DNA of 20,544 bases from DATMQA01 sp035566895 (GCA_035566895.1 DATMQA010000104.1:1-20544); one strand, 5' to 3'; positions 6,584 to 14,217 are shown, counted from the stretch's first letter. Numbers and translations are program-made. Notes: generated by a model not told the origin, from the letters alone.

Positions 6584-7324
6584 ATGAGAGAAACCCATAT
6601 CCAGCTCTTCCGTGAGGGCGCAGGGTCAAAAAACAAATTCCTGTTGCCGCTGAGAAACCCTGCCTTGGTGGTGCTGTTGTTTTTAGGGGTAATCACCTCA
6701 AGCGTCCCGGCCCAGACCGGGGCGGGTTCGACCAAGACTGTTTACCGGTTGAACCAGAACAGCACGTTCGAGCAAGGGTGCTTCGCGCCCTGCATGTGCC
6801 CGGTCATGGTCCCTTCTGCGGTGAAGGGCACATTCGTCCTGACGCCGACCGGCTTCGACGGCCAGTTCAACACGTACGTTGTCGAGGACGTGCGATGGGT
6901 GGTATCGATGGGTGGCACCAATAAGCTCTACACTGGCCAGGGCACCTACAAGGTAAGTAAGGTCCAGCAGGAACTCTCCCTGTATCTCCAGGAGGACGGT
7001 GGAACAGTGCAGCACTTCGACAGCGGTCTGGTGCAGGAATCGACGCCGTTCCCTGACATCAAGGTGACCATTTCTATCCACGGTCAGGTGTGCTTCGACA
7101 CCGTCTTCGGCGTGAACGCCTCGCCGGTGCACCTGACGATGATTCCTGTCGGAGCCAATGTCATTTTGACGTGGCCAACCAACCTTACTGGGGTGACCTT
7201 GCAATCCACCACCAACTTTGCGGACTGGACTCCGGTGTCTCCAGGGCCGGTCGTCGTCAACGGGCAGAACACGGTTACGAATCCCATGTCCGGCACACCG
7301 CAGTTTTACCGGTTAAGCCAATAA
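6584..7324 (+). CDS. Secreted protein with Cys-rich N-terminal domain and FYRLSQ C-terminal domain
   Basis: ATG 6584 gives 246 residues with an N-terminal signal segment (LPLRNPALVVLLFLGVITSS, then VPAQ). Next comes a domain opening QGCFAPCMCPVMVP (Cys66, Cys70, Cys72) followed by KGTFVLTPTGFDGQFNTY and a later pair-forming candidate Cys in GQVCFDTVFGV. The last ~70 residues (VILTWPTNLTGVTLQSTTNF...FYRLSQ) form an immunoglobulin-like beta domain. It is nearly the same as the end of the truncated gene at 16112-16543, so it is a module attached to unrelated exported proteins, perhaps for surface attachment or sorting. The Cys-rich domain looks like a family seen in planctomycetes and verrucomicrobia. 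That is from memory, and I know no function. Confidence 0.75.
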   Translation: MRETHIQLFREGAGSKNKFLLPLRNPALVVLLFLGVITSSVPAQTGAGSTKTVYRLNQNSTFEQGCFAPCMCPVMVPSAVKGTFVLTPTGFDGQFNTYVVEDVRWVVSMGGTNKLYTGQGTYKVSKVQQELSLYLQEDGGTVQHFDSGLVQESTPFPDIKVTISIHGQVCFDTVFGVNASPVHLTMIPVGANVILTWPTNLTGVTLQSTTNFADWTPVSPGPVVVNGQNTVTNPMSGTPQFYRLSQ

Positions 7325-7343
7325 TGGCGGATACGGCTGACAC

Positions 7344-7480
7344 CCTGGCGCTCCTGGGCGCGGGCGACCTCCTGGTGATTGCCGCCACGCCGGTGGCCAC
7401 CAAGCTGGTCGGCGCGGCTCCAGGGCGGCGCTGGAGTTGGTGGTCGGTGTGTTGATGAACCTGGCAGCCCGCCGGCGCGT
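7344..7480 (+). repeat. Dispersed GC-rich repeat, copy R5 (modules C and A, partial B)
   Basis: Module C at 7345-7368 is identical over 24 nt to 8229-8252 (R6). Module A at 7405-7428 is identical over 24 nt to 3510-3533 (R2). A trace of module B follows (aacctggcagcccgccgg). It fills most of the 297-bp gap before the GrpB-family gene. Positions 7481-7621 show nothing else. Confidence 0.8.
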
Positions 7481-7621
7481 TATCAACCGTTCTGCTCCCT
7501 GGGCTGACTTGGAAGGAGCCGGAGCATACGAGCCTCTCGCATCAAACGGATTGCAGGTCGGGTTTGCGTGGTCCAACATACGACCGAATGGTTAGTGAAC
7601 ATGGTTAGGCGGCATCGACGT

Positions 7622-8212
7622 ATGCGTGTCCTTCCTTATTTTTCGATGCCCGCTGAGTTTTGTGCTTACGACCCAGGGGCAACCGAGATTGCGCGTCTGC
7701 TTTGCGGAGCAATTCAACGTGTCGAACCAGAATTGCAGATTGAGCATGTGGGCAGCACCTCGGTTCCAGGTTGCGGTGGGAAGGGCATGATTGATTTGGC
7801 CGTTCTGTATCCAGAAGGGTTTCTGGCCCGTGCGAGGGCGGTTCTGGATGGACTTGGATTCCAGAAACAGGGTGGCCCGGAGCCATTCCCGGAAAATCGG
7901 CCAATGCGTGTGGGATGTGTTGAGCATGATGGCTGTCTATTTCGGATTCACGCCCACGTCATTGCTCGGGACTCGGAGGAGCATGACGAACTGGTCTGGT
8001 TTCGAGAAACCCTTCGTGCCGACTCGGCACTCAGGCAATGCTATGAAGCGCGGAAACGAGCCATTTTAGCGTCGGGCATCCAAGATTCATTAGAATACTG
8101 CAAAGCAAAGGGAGCATTCGTCACTGATGTACTCCAGGGTTTCAAGCGTTCACGTTTACCCAAGCTGAACGAGGGCAAGGCGGATACGCTCCGGTTGAAC
8201 TTCCGCCGCTGA
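7622..8212 (+). CDS. GrpB-family protein (nucleotidyltransferase-like fold)
   Basis: The GrpB signature is present: YDPGATEIARLLCGAI, then IEHVGSTSVPGCGGKGMIDL, then the later conserved region RIHAHVIARDSEEHDELVWF with LRADSALRQCYEARKRA. The family has a nucleotidyltransferase-like fold, and the conserved GST and D residues suggest catalysis, but substrates are largely unknown. The product has 196 residues with a short extra C-terminus after VTDVLQGF. I chose ATG 7622, since aggcgg lies about 9 nt upstream; ATG 7601 is the alternative. The gene is followed by repeat R6 and converges on the ankyrin gene. Confidence 0.85.
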   Translation: MRVLPYFSMPAEFCAYDPGATEIARLLCGAIQRVEPELQIEHVGSTSVPGCGGKGMIDLAVLYPEGFLARARAVLDGLGFQKQGGPEPFPENRPMRVGCVEHDGCLFRIHAHVIARDSEEHDELVWFRETLRADSALRQCYEARKRAILASGIQDSLEYCKAKGAFVTDVLQGFKRSRLPKLNEGKADTLRLNFRR

Positions 8213-8228
8213 AACCCCTGCGCACCCG

Positions 8229-8322
8229 CTGGCGCTCCTGGGCGCGGGCGACTTTCTTGAGCTTGCCGCCCTGGCCATGGCCATTACCCTGGTCGGCCCC
8301 CGGCTCCCGGCGGGGCTGGTCC
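8229..8322 (+). repeat. Dispersed GC-rich repeat, copy R6 (modules C and A)
   Basis: Module C at 8229-8252 is identical to 7345-7368. Module A follows in a more diverged form (ctggtcggcccccggctccc, then ggcggggctgg). It lies between two convergent stop codons. Confidence 0.75.
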
Positions 8323-8339
8323 AACAATTTCATAAAGTG

Positions 8340-9329
8340 TTACTTGGGTCGCTGGCTGTATTCTCTCAGCAGCTTAACAATAACGTCGTAATCGATACCG
8401 GGCCGCTTTCTGGCCATCACGTAGTACAACTCCTCTGAGCTAAACACTTTCTTTTCCACGGCTTTATCGAAGTCGTCGCTGGTTTTAAACTCATTCGTAC
8501 CTGGGATGCCTTTTGCGTAATCCAGTGCCGTCCGCCCGAACTTGTTCTTCTTGGACTGGTCAGCCCCGGCCTCACAGAGTGCCTTCACCGCATCAAAATA
8601 TCCCAAAGCCGCCGCTTTCATAAGCCCCGTCCAACCTTCAGCGTTCTGTCGGTTGATTGACCCGCCCTTTTGGAGAAGCACACGGACGACATCCGCGTGT
8701 CCGGCTTCCGCCGCTTCAATAAGAGCATCGTTCCCAGCCTCGTTCGTGTGGTTGAGGTTGGCACCCCTCGCAATTAGCTCCGTTACCAGCGGGACGCTCC
8801 CCCGTTCTGCTGCCATCATCAAGGCACTCCTGCCGATGTTCGCAGCCGCATTTATGTCGGCCCCTTGGCGAATGAGGTAATCGGCCATAGCGGTTTGGCC
8901 CTGTTGGATTGCCCACAGCAGAGGCGTTAATCCAGCAGAATCCTTCTGGTCAACCTTTGCGGAGCGCTCAATCAGGAGCTTGGCGACTTCAACTTGACCA
9001 CGACCAGCAGCAACAATTAACGGGGTGTGGCCTTGTTCAGCGGTGGCTGCGTCCACCCGTGCTCCCTTGTTAATGAGCCAAGAAGCGACTTCACTGCTGC
9101 CCATGAGAGCGGCGAGGTGGAGTGGTGTCACTGAATTGTCGTCCAGCGTGACACCGGGAGGCAGCGAGTTACTTGTGAGAATCGCTGTGACTTTCGCCAC
9201 ATCATTGCTTCGAATCGCCAGCCTTAGCTCCTGCTTCCAGTTGGCATTCTGTGCTGCCAGCGGCTTAAAGCAGGAAAAGCAAAAGCACAGAATGACAAGA
9301 CGCCGCCACCATCCTGCATCAGCGTTCAT
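8340..9329 (-). CDS. Secreted ankyrin-repeat protein
   Basis: The ATG at 9329 gives 329 residues with a signal peptide (WWRRLVILCFCFSCFKPLAA, cut near AAQ). Seven ankyrin-type repeats follow. Typical ones are VTPLHLAALMGSSEVASWLI, HTPLIVAAGRGQVEVAKLLI, and SALMMAAERGSVPLVTELIA, with the inter-repeat turn G-A-x-V/I-D/N. After the repeats comes a ~60-residue tail (SSEELYYVMARKRPGIDYDV). Ankyrin repeats bind proteins, and with a signal peptide this one should act in the periplasm or outside the cell; the partner is unknown. Upstream in-frame codons pass through repeat R7 and are unlikely to be translated. It is divergent from the cyd operon. Confidence 0.85.
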   Translation of the reverse strand: MNADAGWWRRLVILCFCFSCFKPLAAQNANWKQELRLAIRSNDVAKVTAILTSNSLPPGVTLDDNSVTPLHLAALMGSSEVASWLINKGARVDAATAEQGHTPLIVAAGRGQVEVAKLLIERSAKVDQKDSAGLTPLLWAIQQGQTAMADYLIRQGADINAAANIGRSALMMAAERGSVPLVTELIARGANLNHTNEAGNDALIEAAEAGHADVVRVLLQKGGSINRQNAEGWTGLMKAAALGYFDAVKALCEAGADQSKKNKFGRTALDYAKGIPGTNEFKTSDDFDKAVEKKVFSSEELYYVMARKRPGIDYDVIVKLLREYSQRPK

Positions 9330-9444
9330 CGACTTCAACCGCGTCCATGCTGCTGCCGTAAACGTGCCGAGCCAGCAGTTCATTTCAGGCGAGCATATCA
9401 ATGGTGAGGGTCGCTGCCAATTATGATTGAAATCGCCCGTGGGT

Positions 9445-9525
9445 GCCAACCTCCTTGGGCTGCCGCCATGGTCGTGGCCACACGCCGGTCGGCCCCGGCT
9501 CCTGGGCGGCGCTGGCCCAACGCCG
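9445..9525 (+). repeat. Dispersed GC-rich repeat, copy R7 (modules C and A)
   Basis: A diverged module C (caacctccttgggctgccgc) is followed by module A (gccggtcggccccggctcct, then gggcggcgctggccc). It lies in the divergent region between the ankyrin gene and the cyd operon. The remaining parts of 9330-9618 show no clear promoter. Confidence 0.7.
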
Positions 9526-9618
9526 GGTTGATGAGGTTGCCCACGGCGGAGCGGCACGGGGCAACTGGAAGTCAGCGGGCGTACTTGCCAGTCGTTTGAG
9601 ACCCACTAGTCTAGGCGG

Positions 9619-9729
9619 ATGAAGGTGAACCGCTGGATTCTGTCATTGCTGATGGGCTGTCCGAACAGCGCACTGCTGCGGGACCACCTATTCTCGCATG
9701 TGACCGACCCGACGAACCACGTCGCATGA
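9619..9729 (+). CDS. 36-residue leader ORF coupled to cydA
   Basis: An ATG at 9619 opens a 36-residue frame starting MKVNRWILSLLMGCPNSALL. Its TGA (9727-9729) overlaps the cydA start in the sequence ATGA, the classic arrangement for translational coupling. The hydrophobic run (WILSLLMGC) is too short for a full membrane helix. The peptide therefore does not look like CydX or CydS, the small bd-oxidase subunits, and CydX lies downstream of cydB in E. coli. It may be a small subunit, a leader peptide, or simply a device to load ribosomes onto cydA. I do not recognise its sequence. The coding call rests on the overlap and on the open frame. Confidence 0.5.
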   Translation: MKVNRWILSLLMGCPNSALLRDHLFSHVTDPTNHVA

Positions 9730-11057
9730 ATGACTTCCTTTTCGCTCGCTCGCAGATGGCCATGTCGTTGGCCTTCCACATCGTTTTTGCGGCGCTAGGC
9801 ATCGGGATGCCGCTGCTGATGGCCATAGCAGAGGGCATGTATCTACGCACCAAGCAGCCCGTTTATCTGTATCTCTGCCAGCGGTGGGCAAAGGGCACGG
9901 CCATTCTCTTTGCCGTGGGAGCCGTATCGGGCACCGTGCTCTCGTTCGAACTGGGCCTGCTTTGGCCTAAGTTCATGGAGCACGCCGGGGCGGTTATCGG
10001 GATGCCGTTTTCGTTGGAAGGTTTCGCGTTTTTCACCGAAGCGATTTTTCTGGGCGTATACCTCTACGGCTGGAAGCGGGTGCCCCCGCTCATTCACTGG
10101 CTGTCGGGCGTACTGGTGGTCGTTAGTGGCATTCTTTCAGGCATCTTCGTCGTCACGGCCAATGCGTGGATGAACTCACCCACCGGATTCAAAGTCATCG
10201 AGGGACACTTTGTGGACGTCGACCCCATTGCTGCGATGTTGAACCGCGCCAGTTTTCACGAAGTGGTACACATGACTTTGGCGGCTTTTGTGGCAACTGG
10301 CTATTTGGTCGCGGCGGTTCATGCTTTCTTCCTGCTGCATGACCGGACCAACTTTTTTCATCGCGCTGCCTTGGGCATCGCCCTCTGTGTCGCGTGCGTC
10401 TGCACGCCGTTGCAAATTCTCAGTGGTGACCTGAGCGCCCGCGCTGTCGCCCGGCTGCAACCGGCCAAGCTGGCGGCGATGGAAGCGCATTACCAGACGG
10501 AGGCTAAAGCGCCGTTGCTCATCGGCGGGATTCCCAATGACCAAACAATGACGACCGCCTACGCTCTGGGCATCCCTCGCGGACTGAGCCTCCTCATCGC
10601 GCACGACCCGAATGCCAAGGTGGTCGGTCTGGAGGAGTTTCCGCGCGACCAATGGCCCAATGTCCAAATCGTCCACTGGTCGTTCGACGTCATGGTCGGT
10701 TCGGGCGTGGTGATGCTCGTACTCACGGTCTGTGTGGATTGGTTGTGGCTCAAGCGCCGACGATTGCCGGATAACACATGGCTCCTGCGCGGACTCCTTG
10801 CCGCCGGGCCGTTGGGATTTCTGGCGATTGAAACCGGTTGGGTCGTGACGGAAATGGGCCGCCAGCCGTGGATAATTTATGGCGTGATGCGAACCCATGA
10901 AGCTGTGACACCAATGCCCGGACTGGTCGTGCCGTTCGTCACGTTCACCGTAGTTTACATCTTTCTGGCGGGCGTCGTTGTGGCGCTGCTGCGTCGCCTG
11001 TTTCTGGAAACGGCCAGTGGTGCACCGGACCAACCAGCGGGGGCGGCCCATGCTTGA
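9726..11057 (+). CDS. cydA: Cytochrome bd-type quinol oxidase, subunit I
   Basis: This 443-residue membrane subunit oxidises quinol and carries the b- and d-type hemes. Visible ligand candidates are His18 (SLAFHIVFAALG), His182 (EVVHMTLAAF) and Met323 (SFDVMVGSG), which align with E. coli His19, His186 and Met393. The quinol-binding KLAAMEAHY keeps Lys248 and Glu253, the equivalents of Lys252 and Glu257. GRQPW lies near residue 378. The loop after this site is short, so the enzyme belongs to the short-Q-loop, CioA-like type often linked to cyanide insensitivity. In SFDVMVG an Asp stands where E. coli has the conserved Arg391. It overlaps the leader ORF by 4 bp and cydB by 8 bp. Confidence 0.93.
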   Translation: MNDFLFARSQMAMSLAFHIVFAALGIGMPLLMAIAEGMYLRTKQPVYLYLCQRWAKGTAILFAVGAVSGTVLSFELGLLWPKFMEHAGAVIGMPFSLEGFAFFTEAIFLGVYLYGWKRVPPLIHWLSGVLVVVSGILSGIFVVTANAWMNSPTGFKVIEGHFVDVDPIAAMLNRASFHEVVHMTLAAFVATGYLVAAVHAFFLLHDRTNFFHRAALGIALCVACVCTPLQILSGDLSARAVARLQPAKLAAMEAHYQTEAKAPLLIGGIPNDQTMTTAYALGIPRGLSLLIAHDPNAKVVGLEEFPRDQWPNVQIVHWSFDVMVGSGVVMLVLTVCVDWLWLKRRRLPDNTWLLRGLLAAGPLGFLAIETGWVVTEMGRQPWIIYGVMRTHEAVTPMPGLVVPFVTFTVVYIFLAGVVVALLRRLFLETASGAPDQPAGAAHA

Positions 11058-12048
11058 AGTCATCATTGCCATCTTCATCTTGCTGTCGCTCATTGTGTAT
11101 GCGCTCATGGGTGGTGCGGATTTCGGCGGCGGGATGTGGGACTTGCTGGCGTTCGGGCCACGCGCCAAACGGCAACGCGAGGCCATTGCCGATGCCATCG
11201 CGCCGATTTGGGAGGCCAACCACGTTTGGCTTATCCTCGTTATTGTTCTGCTGTTCACGGGCTTTCCGGGGGCCTTCGCCGCCATGATGACGGCGCTCAA
11301 CATTCCGATGACGGCGATGCTGCTCGGCATCGTGCTGCGCGGCTCCGCGTTCATGTTTCGCAAATATGACTTGAAGGACGACGCCGTGCACCGCCGGTGG
11401 AGCAGCGTGTTCGGGGTGGCCAGCTTCTTCACGCCCTTTTTCCAAGGTATCACCCTTGGCGCTCTAACCACAGGACACATCCGCGTCGAGCAGGGCCACG
11501 TCCTCACCGGTTTCATGGCCGGCTGGCTGACGCCGTTTGCGCTAGCCTGCGGCTTGTTTGCCCTGGGACTCTTTGCGTTTCTGGCAGCCACGTACCTGAC
11601 GGTAGACACCAAGGACGAACCAAAGCTGCAAGAGGATTTCCGCCTGCGTTCCTTGTGGTCTGGGTTGGCACTCGCGCCCGTCGCTCTGGTGGTTTTCGTC
11701 ACTTCCAAACGAGGCGCACCGGAGATGTATCACGGATTGACGCGCTGGTGGGCACCGGTGCTGCTGGCGTGGACGAGTCTTTTTGCGGTCGCGGCGTTGG
11801 TAGCCCTCTGGCGGCGGCGTTTCGCGGTGGCGCGGCTTGCAGCCATTGGACAAGTCACCCTCATCCTTGTGGGCTGGGGACTGGCGCAATATCCTAATCT
11901 GGTGACGCCGGATGTCACAGTTACCAAGGCCGCTGCTCCTGAGTTCACCCTGCGCTTACTGGTTATTGCCCTGGGCTTCGGTGCTATCCTCCTGCTGCCA
12001 TCGCTGGCATACCTGTTTTATATCTTTAAAGGCCGCGAGCGCGGGTGA
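11050..12048 (+). CDS. cydB: Cytochrome bd-type quinol oxidase, subunit II
   Basis: The 332-residue integral membrane protein is the second subunit of the bd oxidase and folds as a pseudo-symmetric partner of CydA without heme. The N-terminal family signature is YALMGGADFGGGMWDLLA, followed by EANHVWLILVIVLLFTGFP. Further helices run to about residue 328, including the typical FFTPFFQGITLGAL. The ATG lies inside the cydA end (8-bp overlap), so the two are one operon. No cydDC or small DUF2474-type ORF follows; the operon ends at repeat R8. The strict co-linearity gives high confidence in the pair. Confidence 0.93.
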   Translation: MLEVIIAIFILLSLIVYALMGGADFGGGMWDLLAFGPRAKRQREAIADAIAPIWEANHVWLILVIVLLFTGFPGAFAAMMTALNIPMTAMLLGIVLRGSAFMFRKYDLKDDAVHRRWSSVFGVASFFTPFFQGITLGALTTGHIRVEQGHVLTGFMAGWLTPFALACGLFALGLFAFLAATYLTVDTKDEPKLQEDFRLRSLWSGLALAPVALVVFVTSKRGAPEMYHGLTRWWAPVLLAWTSLFAVAALVALWRRRFAVARLAAIGQVTLILVGWGLAQYPNLVTPDVTVTKAAAPEFTLRLLVIALGFGAILLLPSLAYLFYIFKGRERG

Positions 12049-12069
12049 GTTACTTGATTAACGAGGGGT

Positions 12070-12170
12070 TCCCCACGGCGCTGGCCATGGCGTGCGCCGG
12101 TCTGGGAGGCCCGCATCAACGAGGTGTGAAGCCGGGCAGTCCCGGCGAACCTGGCCCAGCGCCGGGGAAT
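12070..12170 (+). repeat. Dispersed GC-rich repeat, copy R8 (module B, best-preserved fold)
   Basis: GGCGCTGGCC (12077-12086) can pair with GGCCCAGCGCC (12153-12163), closing a stem around an inner perfect hairpin GCCGGGCAGTCCCGGC (12131-12146). A 22-nt stretch starting ggccatggcgtgcgc (from 12083) is shared with R1. It lies just after cydB. Confidence 0.75.
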
Positions 12171-12252
12171 CACCATGGAAGCCGCAGGCATCTCGGAGTG
12201 CCTGATACGCAGCCGCGCTTTGGGTGAGGCGGAGTGCCGGAAGGGCAACGAT

Positions 12253-12603
12253 TCACATACCCATCCCACTCATCGAAAATAATGCTTTAATCGTCCAAAA
12301 AGCCAACACGGTGCCGAGGGTGACTGGGAACAGTCCCGCCAGCAACGCGCACCAAACCAGCGGAGAGAACCGTGAGTGCTTGCGTGTATCCACCAAAATC
12401 ATGCCGATGCCAAAGCAAATGGCGGGAGCCGCTACCACTATCAACATCCAAAACAAAGGTGTTGCAGACCAATCGCTCCTGAAGGCACTCGTGGCATAAT
12501 ACGCCCAAGTACCGACCAACCAAAGAGCCGAACCCATGAGCAGCGCGATTGAAAACGCCGACCGGGAAATCGGCTTGCGAATTATACTTTGCGTTGTATG
12601 CAT
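12253..12603 (-). CDS. Small membrane protein of unknown function
   Basis: The 116-residue protein has three predicted membrane helices at about residues 16-36 (FSIALLMGSALWLVGTWAYY), 48-70 and 84-106, with a short basic N-terminus and a basic loop after the second helix (DTRKHSRFS). I recognise no family motif. It converges on cydB across repeat R8. The start at 12603 has no clear ribosome-binding site, but the regular helix pattern and open frame support a real gene. Confidence 0.6.
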   Translation of the reverse strand: MHTTQSIIRKPISRSAFSIALLMGSALWLVGTWAYYATSAFRSDWSATPLFWMLIVVAAPAICFGIGMILVDTRKHSRFSPLVWCALLAGLFPVTLGTVLAFWTIKALFSMSGMGM

Positions 12604-12679
12604 AATTGGTCTGACAGAGCCGACCGTAAATAATCACGCACGAGCTAACGTGGGCTTGGTTCGCAGCCAGTGCCTGCCC

Positions 12680-12715
12680 CCATCACGCTGGCCGGTTCAG
12701 CGGGCCTTGGGCCTC
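12680..12715 (+). repeat. Dispersed GC-rich repeat, probable degenerate copy R9
   Basis: ccatcacgctggccggttc matches the lead-in to module A in R12 (ccatcacgctggacggtcc) with two mismatches, and then decays. As with R2, it ends next to the stop codon of a HEAT remnant. Confidence 0.4.
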
Positions 12716-12717
12716 CC

Positions 12718-12843
12718 TCACGTCACTCCCGCCCTGGCGGCGGTTTCAGGGTCGATGGTTTTGAGGACATTCAACGCAGTCTCGCGCTCCTGCGTCATCC
12801 TCATCTCCCCTGCGCCAAACGCACTGCCTCGGTTTTCTCGTGG
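12718..12843 (-). pseudogene. Second C-terminal HEAT-repeat remnant
   Basis: On the minus strand a 42-codon open stretch ends RETALNVLKTIDPETAARAG, then VT and a stop. This parallels the TNALLTIDPEAAAKVGAK end of the remnant at 3546. It lies directly downstream of, and in the same frame as, the stop codon of the antiporter gene. It has no plausible start and only one helix pair. I read it as the surviving 3' tip of a lost gene. A readthrough extension of the antiporter is unlikely. Confidence 0.55.
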
Positions 12844-13932
12844 TCAGGGCACCATCGCAAGGAACAAAAACACTACGAATACAACGAGATGCACGGCTCC
12901 CTGAAGCACGGTGGCTCGTCCTCCGGCAAGGGTCATCGACGAGAGAAAAAGACTGAGCGCCAGCAGGGCCACTTCCTTGGGAGGCAGTCCCAACGCGAGC
13001 GGTAGCCCCAGAGCGATGGAGGTGACCGCTACGGCGGGGATGGTCAGGCTGATGGTGGCCAGAGCCGAGCCTAGCGCCAGATTAAAGCTGATTTGCATCC
13101 GATTGCGCAGGGCAGCCCTAACGGCAGCCCAGGTTTCGGGTAGCAATACCATGAGTGCGATGGAGATGCCGACGACGCTCTGCGGCATTCCCGCAGCTTT
13201 GACTACCCTTTCGATGCTCGGAGCCAACACTTTGGCAAGGCCGACCACCGCGACCAGGGAAAGCAGGAGCAAGGCGAGACTCAACCACGCGACTAACACC
13301 GGAGGCGGGACTGCGTGCGTATCCTCGGACTCGGCACCTTCGGGCAGGAAAAAATCGCGGTGACGCGCAGTTTGCACGAAAATGAAAACACCGTACAGCA
13401 CCAACGAAACCACACCGGCAAAGATAAGCTGGGAAGAGGTGAACGTTGGTCCGGTAGTCGAGGTGGTTAGCGTAGGCAACACCAGCGTCAGCGTAGTGAG
13501 GGTGGCCAGGACCGCCAGCGCCGGGGTGGTTCCTTCCACTCTGAAGGCGAGCACGCGGTGCCGCAAGCTCCCCGCCAACAGGCACAGGCCCACCACCCCA
13601 TTACAGACAATCATCACGGTTGCAAACACGGCGTCGCGTGCCAGCGTGCTCGCCGCTGCACCGCTGGAGCACATTATCGAGACGATTAGCGACACCTCAA
13701 TAACGGTGACCGCCAGGGCCAGCGCCAGCGTTCCGAAAGGCTCGCCGACCCGATGCGCAATCACTTCGGCGTGATGCACGGCGGCGAGGACGGAAGCCAG
13801 GAGCGCGGCGGCGGCACCCGAAAGCAAAACCCAGCCCGGTGAACTTCCGCCGCTCACCGCCAGGATGGCACAGGCAGTTATAGGCACCGCAACACTCCAC
13901 AACGGCACCTTGGTGAATAGTCTCCAATTCAT
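12844..13932 (-). CDS. chaA: Ca2+(Na+,K+)/H+ antiporter, ChaA type
   Basis: The 362-residue inner-membrane protein exchanges cations for protons (CaCA superfamily), about the length of E. coli ChaA (366). The first alpha repeat is HHAEVIAHRVGEPFGTLALA followed by VTVIEV (~53-80), holding the ion-binding Glu. Next comes LARDAVFATVMIVCNGVVGL (98-117). The second alpha repeat is PQSVVGISIALMVLLPETW and the segment after it. Ten or eleven hydrophobic helices are visible, with an acidic loop (EGAESEDTH) in the middle. I chose ATG 13932 because it fits the family N-terminus; ATG 13968 would add 12 residues. It is flanked by repeats and not in an operon. Confidence 0.88.
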   Translation of the reverse strand: MNWRLFTKVPLWSVAVPITACAILAVSGGSSPGWVLLSGAAAALLASVLAAVHHAEVIAHRVGEPFGTLALALAVTVIEVSLIVSIMCSSGAAASTLARDAVFATVMIVCNGVVGLCLLAGSLRHRVLAFRVEGTTPALAVLATLTTLTLVLPTLTTSTTGPTFTSSQLIFAGVVSLVLYGVFIFVQTARHRDFFLPEGAESEDTHAVPPPVLVAWLSLALLLLSLVAVVGLAKVLAPSIERVVKAAGMPQSVVGISIALMVLLPETWAAVRAALRNRMQISFNLALGSALATISLTIPAVAVTSIALGLPLALGLPPKEVALLALSLFLSSMTLAGGRATVLQGAVHLVVFVVFLFLAMVP

Positions 13933-14035
13933 TGGGTGACGCAGTGTATCAGTCGTGCCGGGATGCACAAGCGCCCACGATTGGTGCGAAATCTGGCAGC
14001 GCGGGCCAGACCGCCCTCAAAGACGCTACACGTTG

Positions 14036-14140
14036 CTGGTCGTCCCGGCTATGGGCGGCGCTGGCCACGGTGTGCGCTGGCCTGGCAGCTTGGCGGGTAT
14101 GGAGCCAGGCTGTCCCGGCAACCCTGGCCCAGGCATCTCG
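14036..14140 (+). repeat. Dispersed GC-rich repeat, copy R10 (modules A and B)
   Basis: Module A end ggcggcgctggcc (14054-14066) runs into module B: gtgtgcgctggcctggcagc, then ggagccaggctgtcccggca and ctggccca. It occupies the 285-bp gap between the antiporter and the lipoprotein gene, which otherwise shows nothing. Confidence 0.7.
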
Positions 14141-14217
14141 AACCGCCGGAAGCGTATCCTTATCTGAGTCGCATGGCCGGGACGGCAATCCTCGCGGCGA
14201 GACGATTAGGCGGCAGT

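Noticed and set aside
6098..6598. Longer form of the zinc-ribbon protein starting at 6598
   Set aside because: The extra N-terminal 48 residues are the reverse translation of repeat R4 and overlap the gene at 6584; the start at 6454 is preferred.
7571..7625. Integron-cassette idea: GTTAGGC core-like site just before the GrpB start, GTTAAGC before the methyltransferase start, GCCTAAC after the zinc-ribbon gene, and cassette-like cargo
   Set aside because: No pair of core sites encloses a proper attC palindrome of 55-140 bp, the sites are on differing strands, and the 7-base degenerate core occurs often by chance. No integrase is present.
8142..8333. Coding potential inside the dispersed repeats (frames through R5, R6 and R7 on either strand)
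   Set aside because: The frames differ between copies and are broken by indels, so the repeat is not conserved as protein.
10176..11708. A 510-codon open frame antisense to cydAB
   Set aside because: cydA and cydB have full family motifs on the plus strand. The antisense frame is low-complexity, rich in Arg/Ser/Thr, has no motif, and arises from the GC-rich codon pattern.
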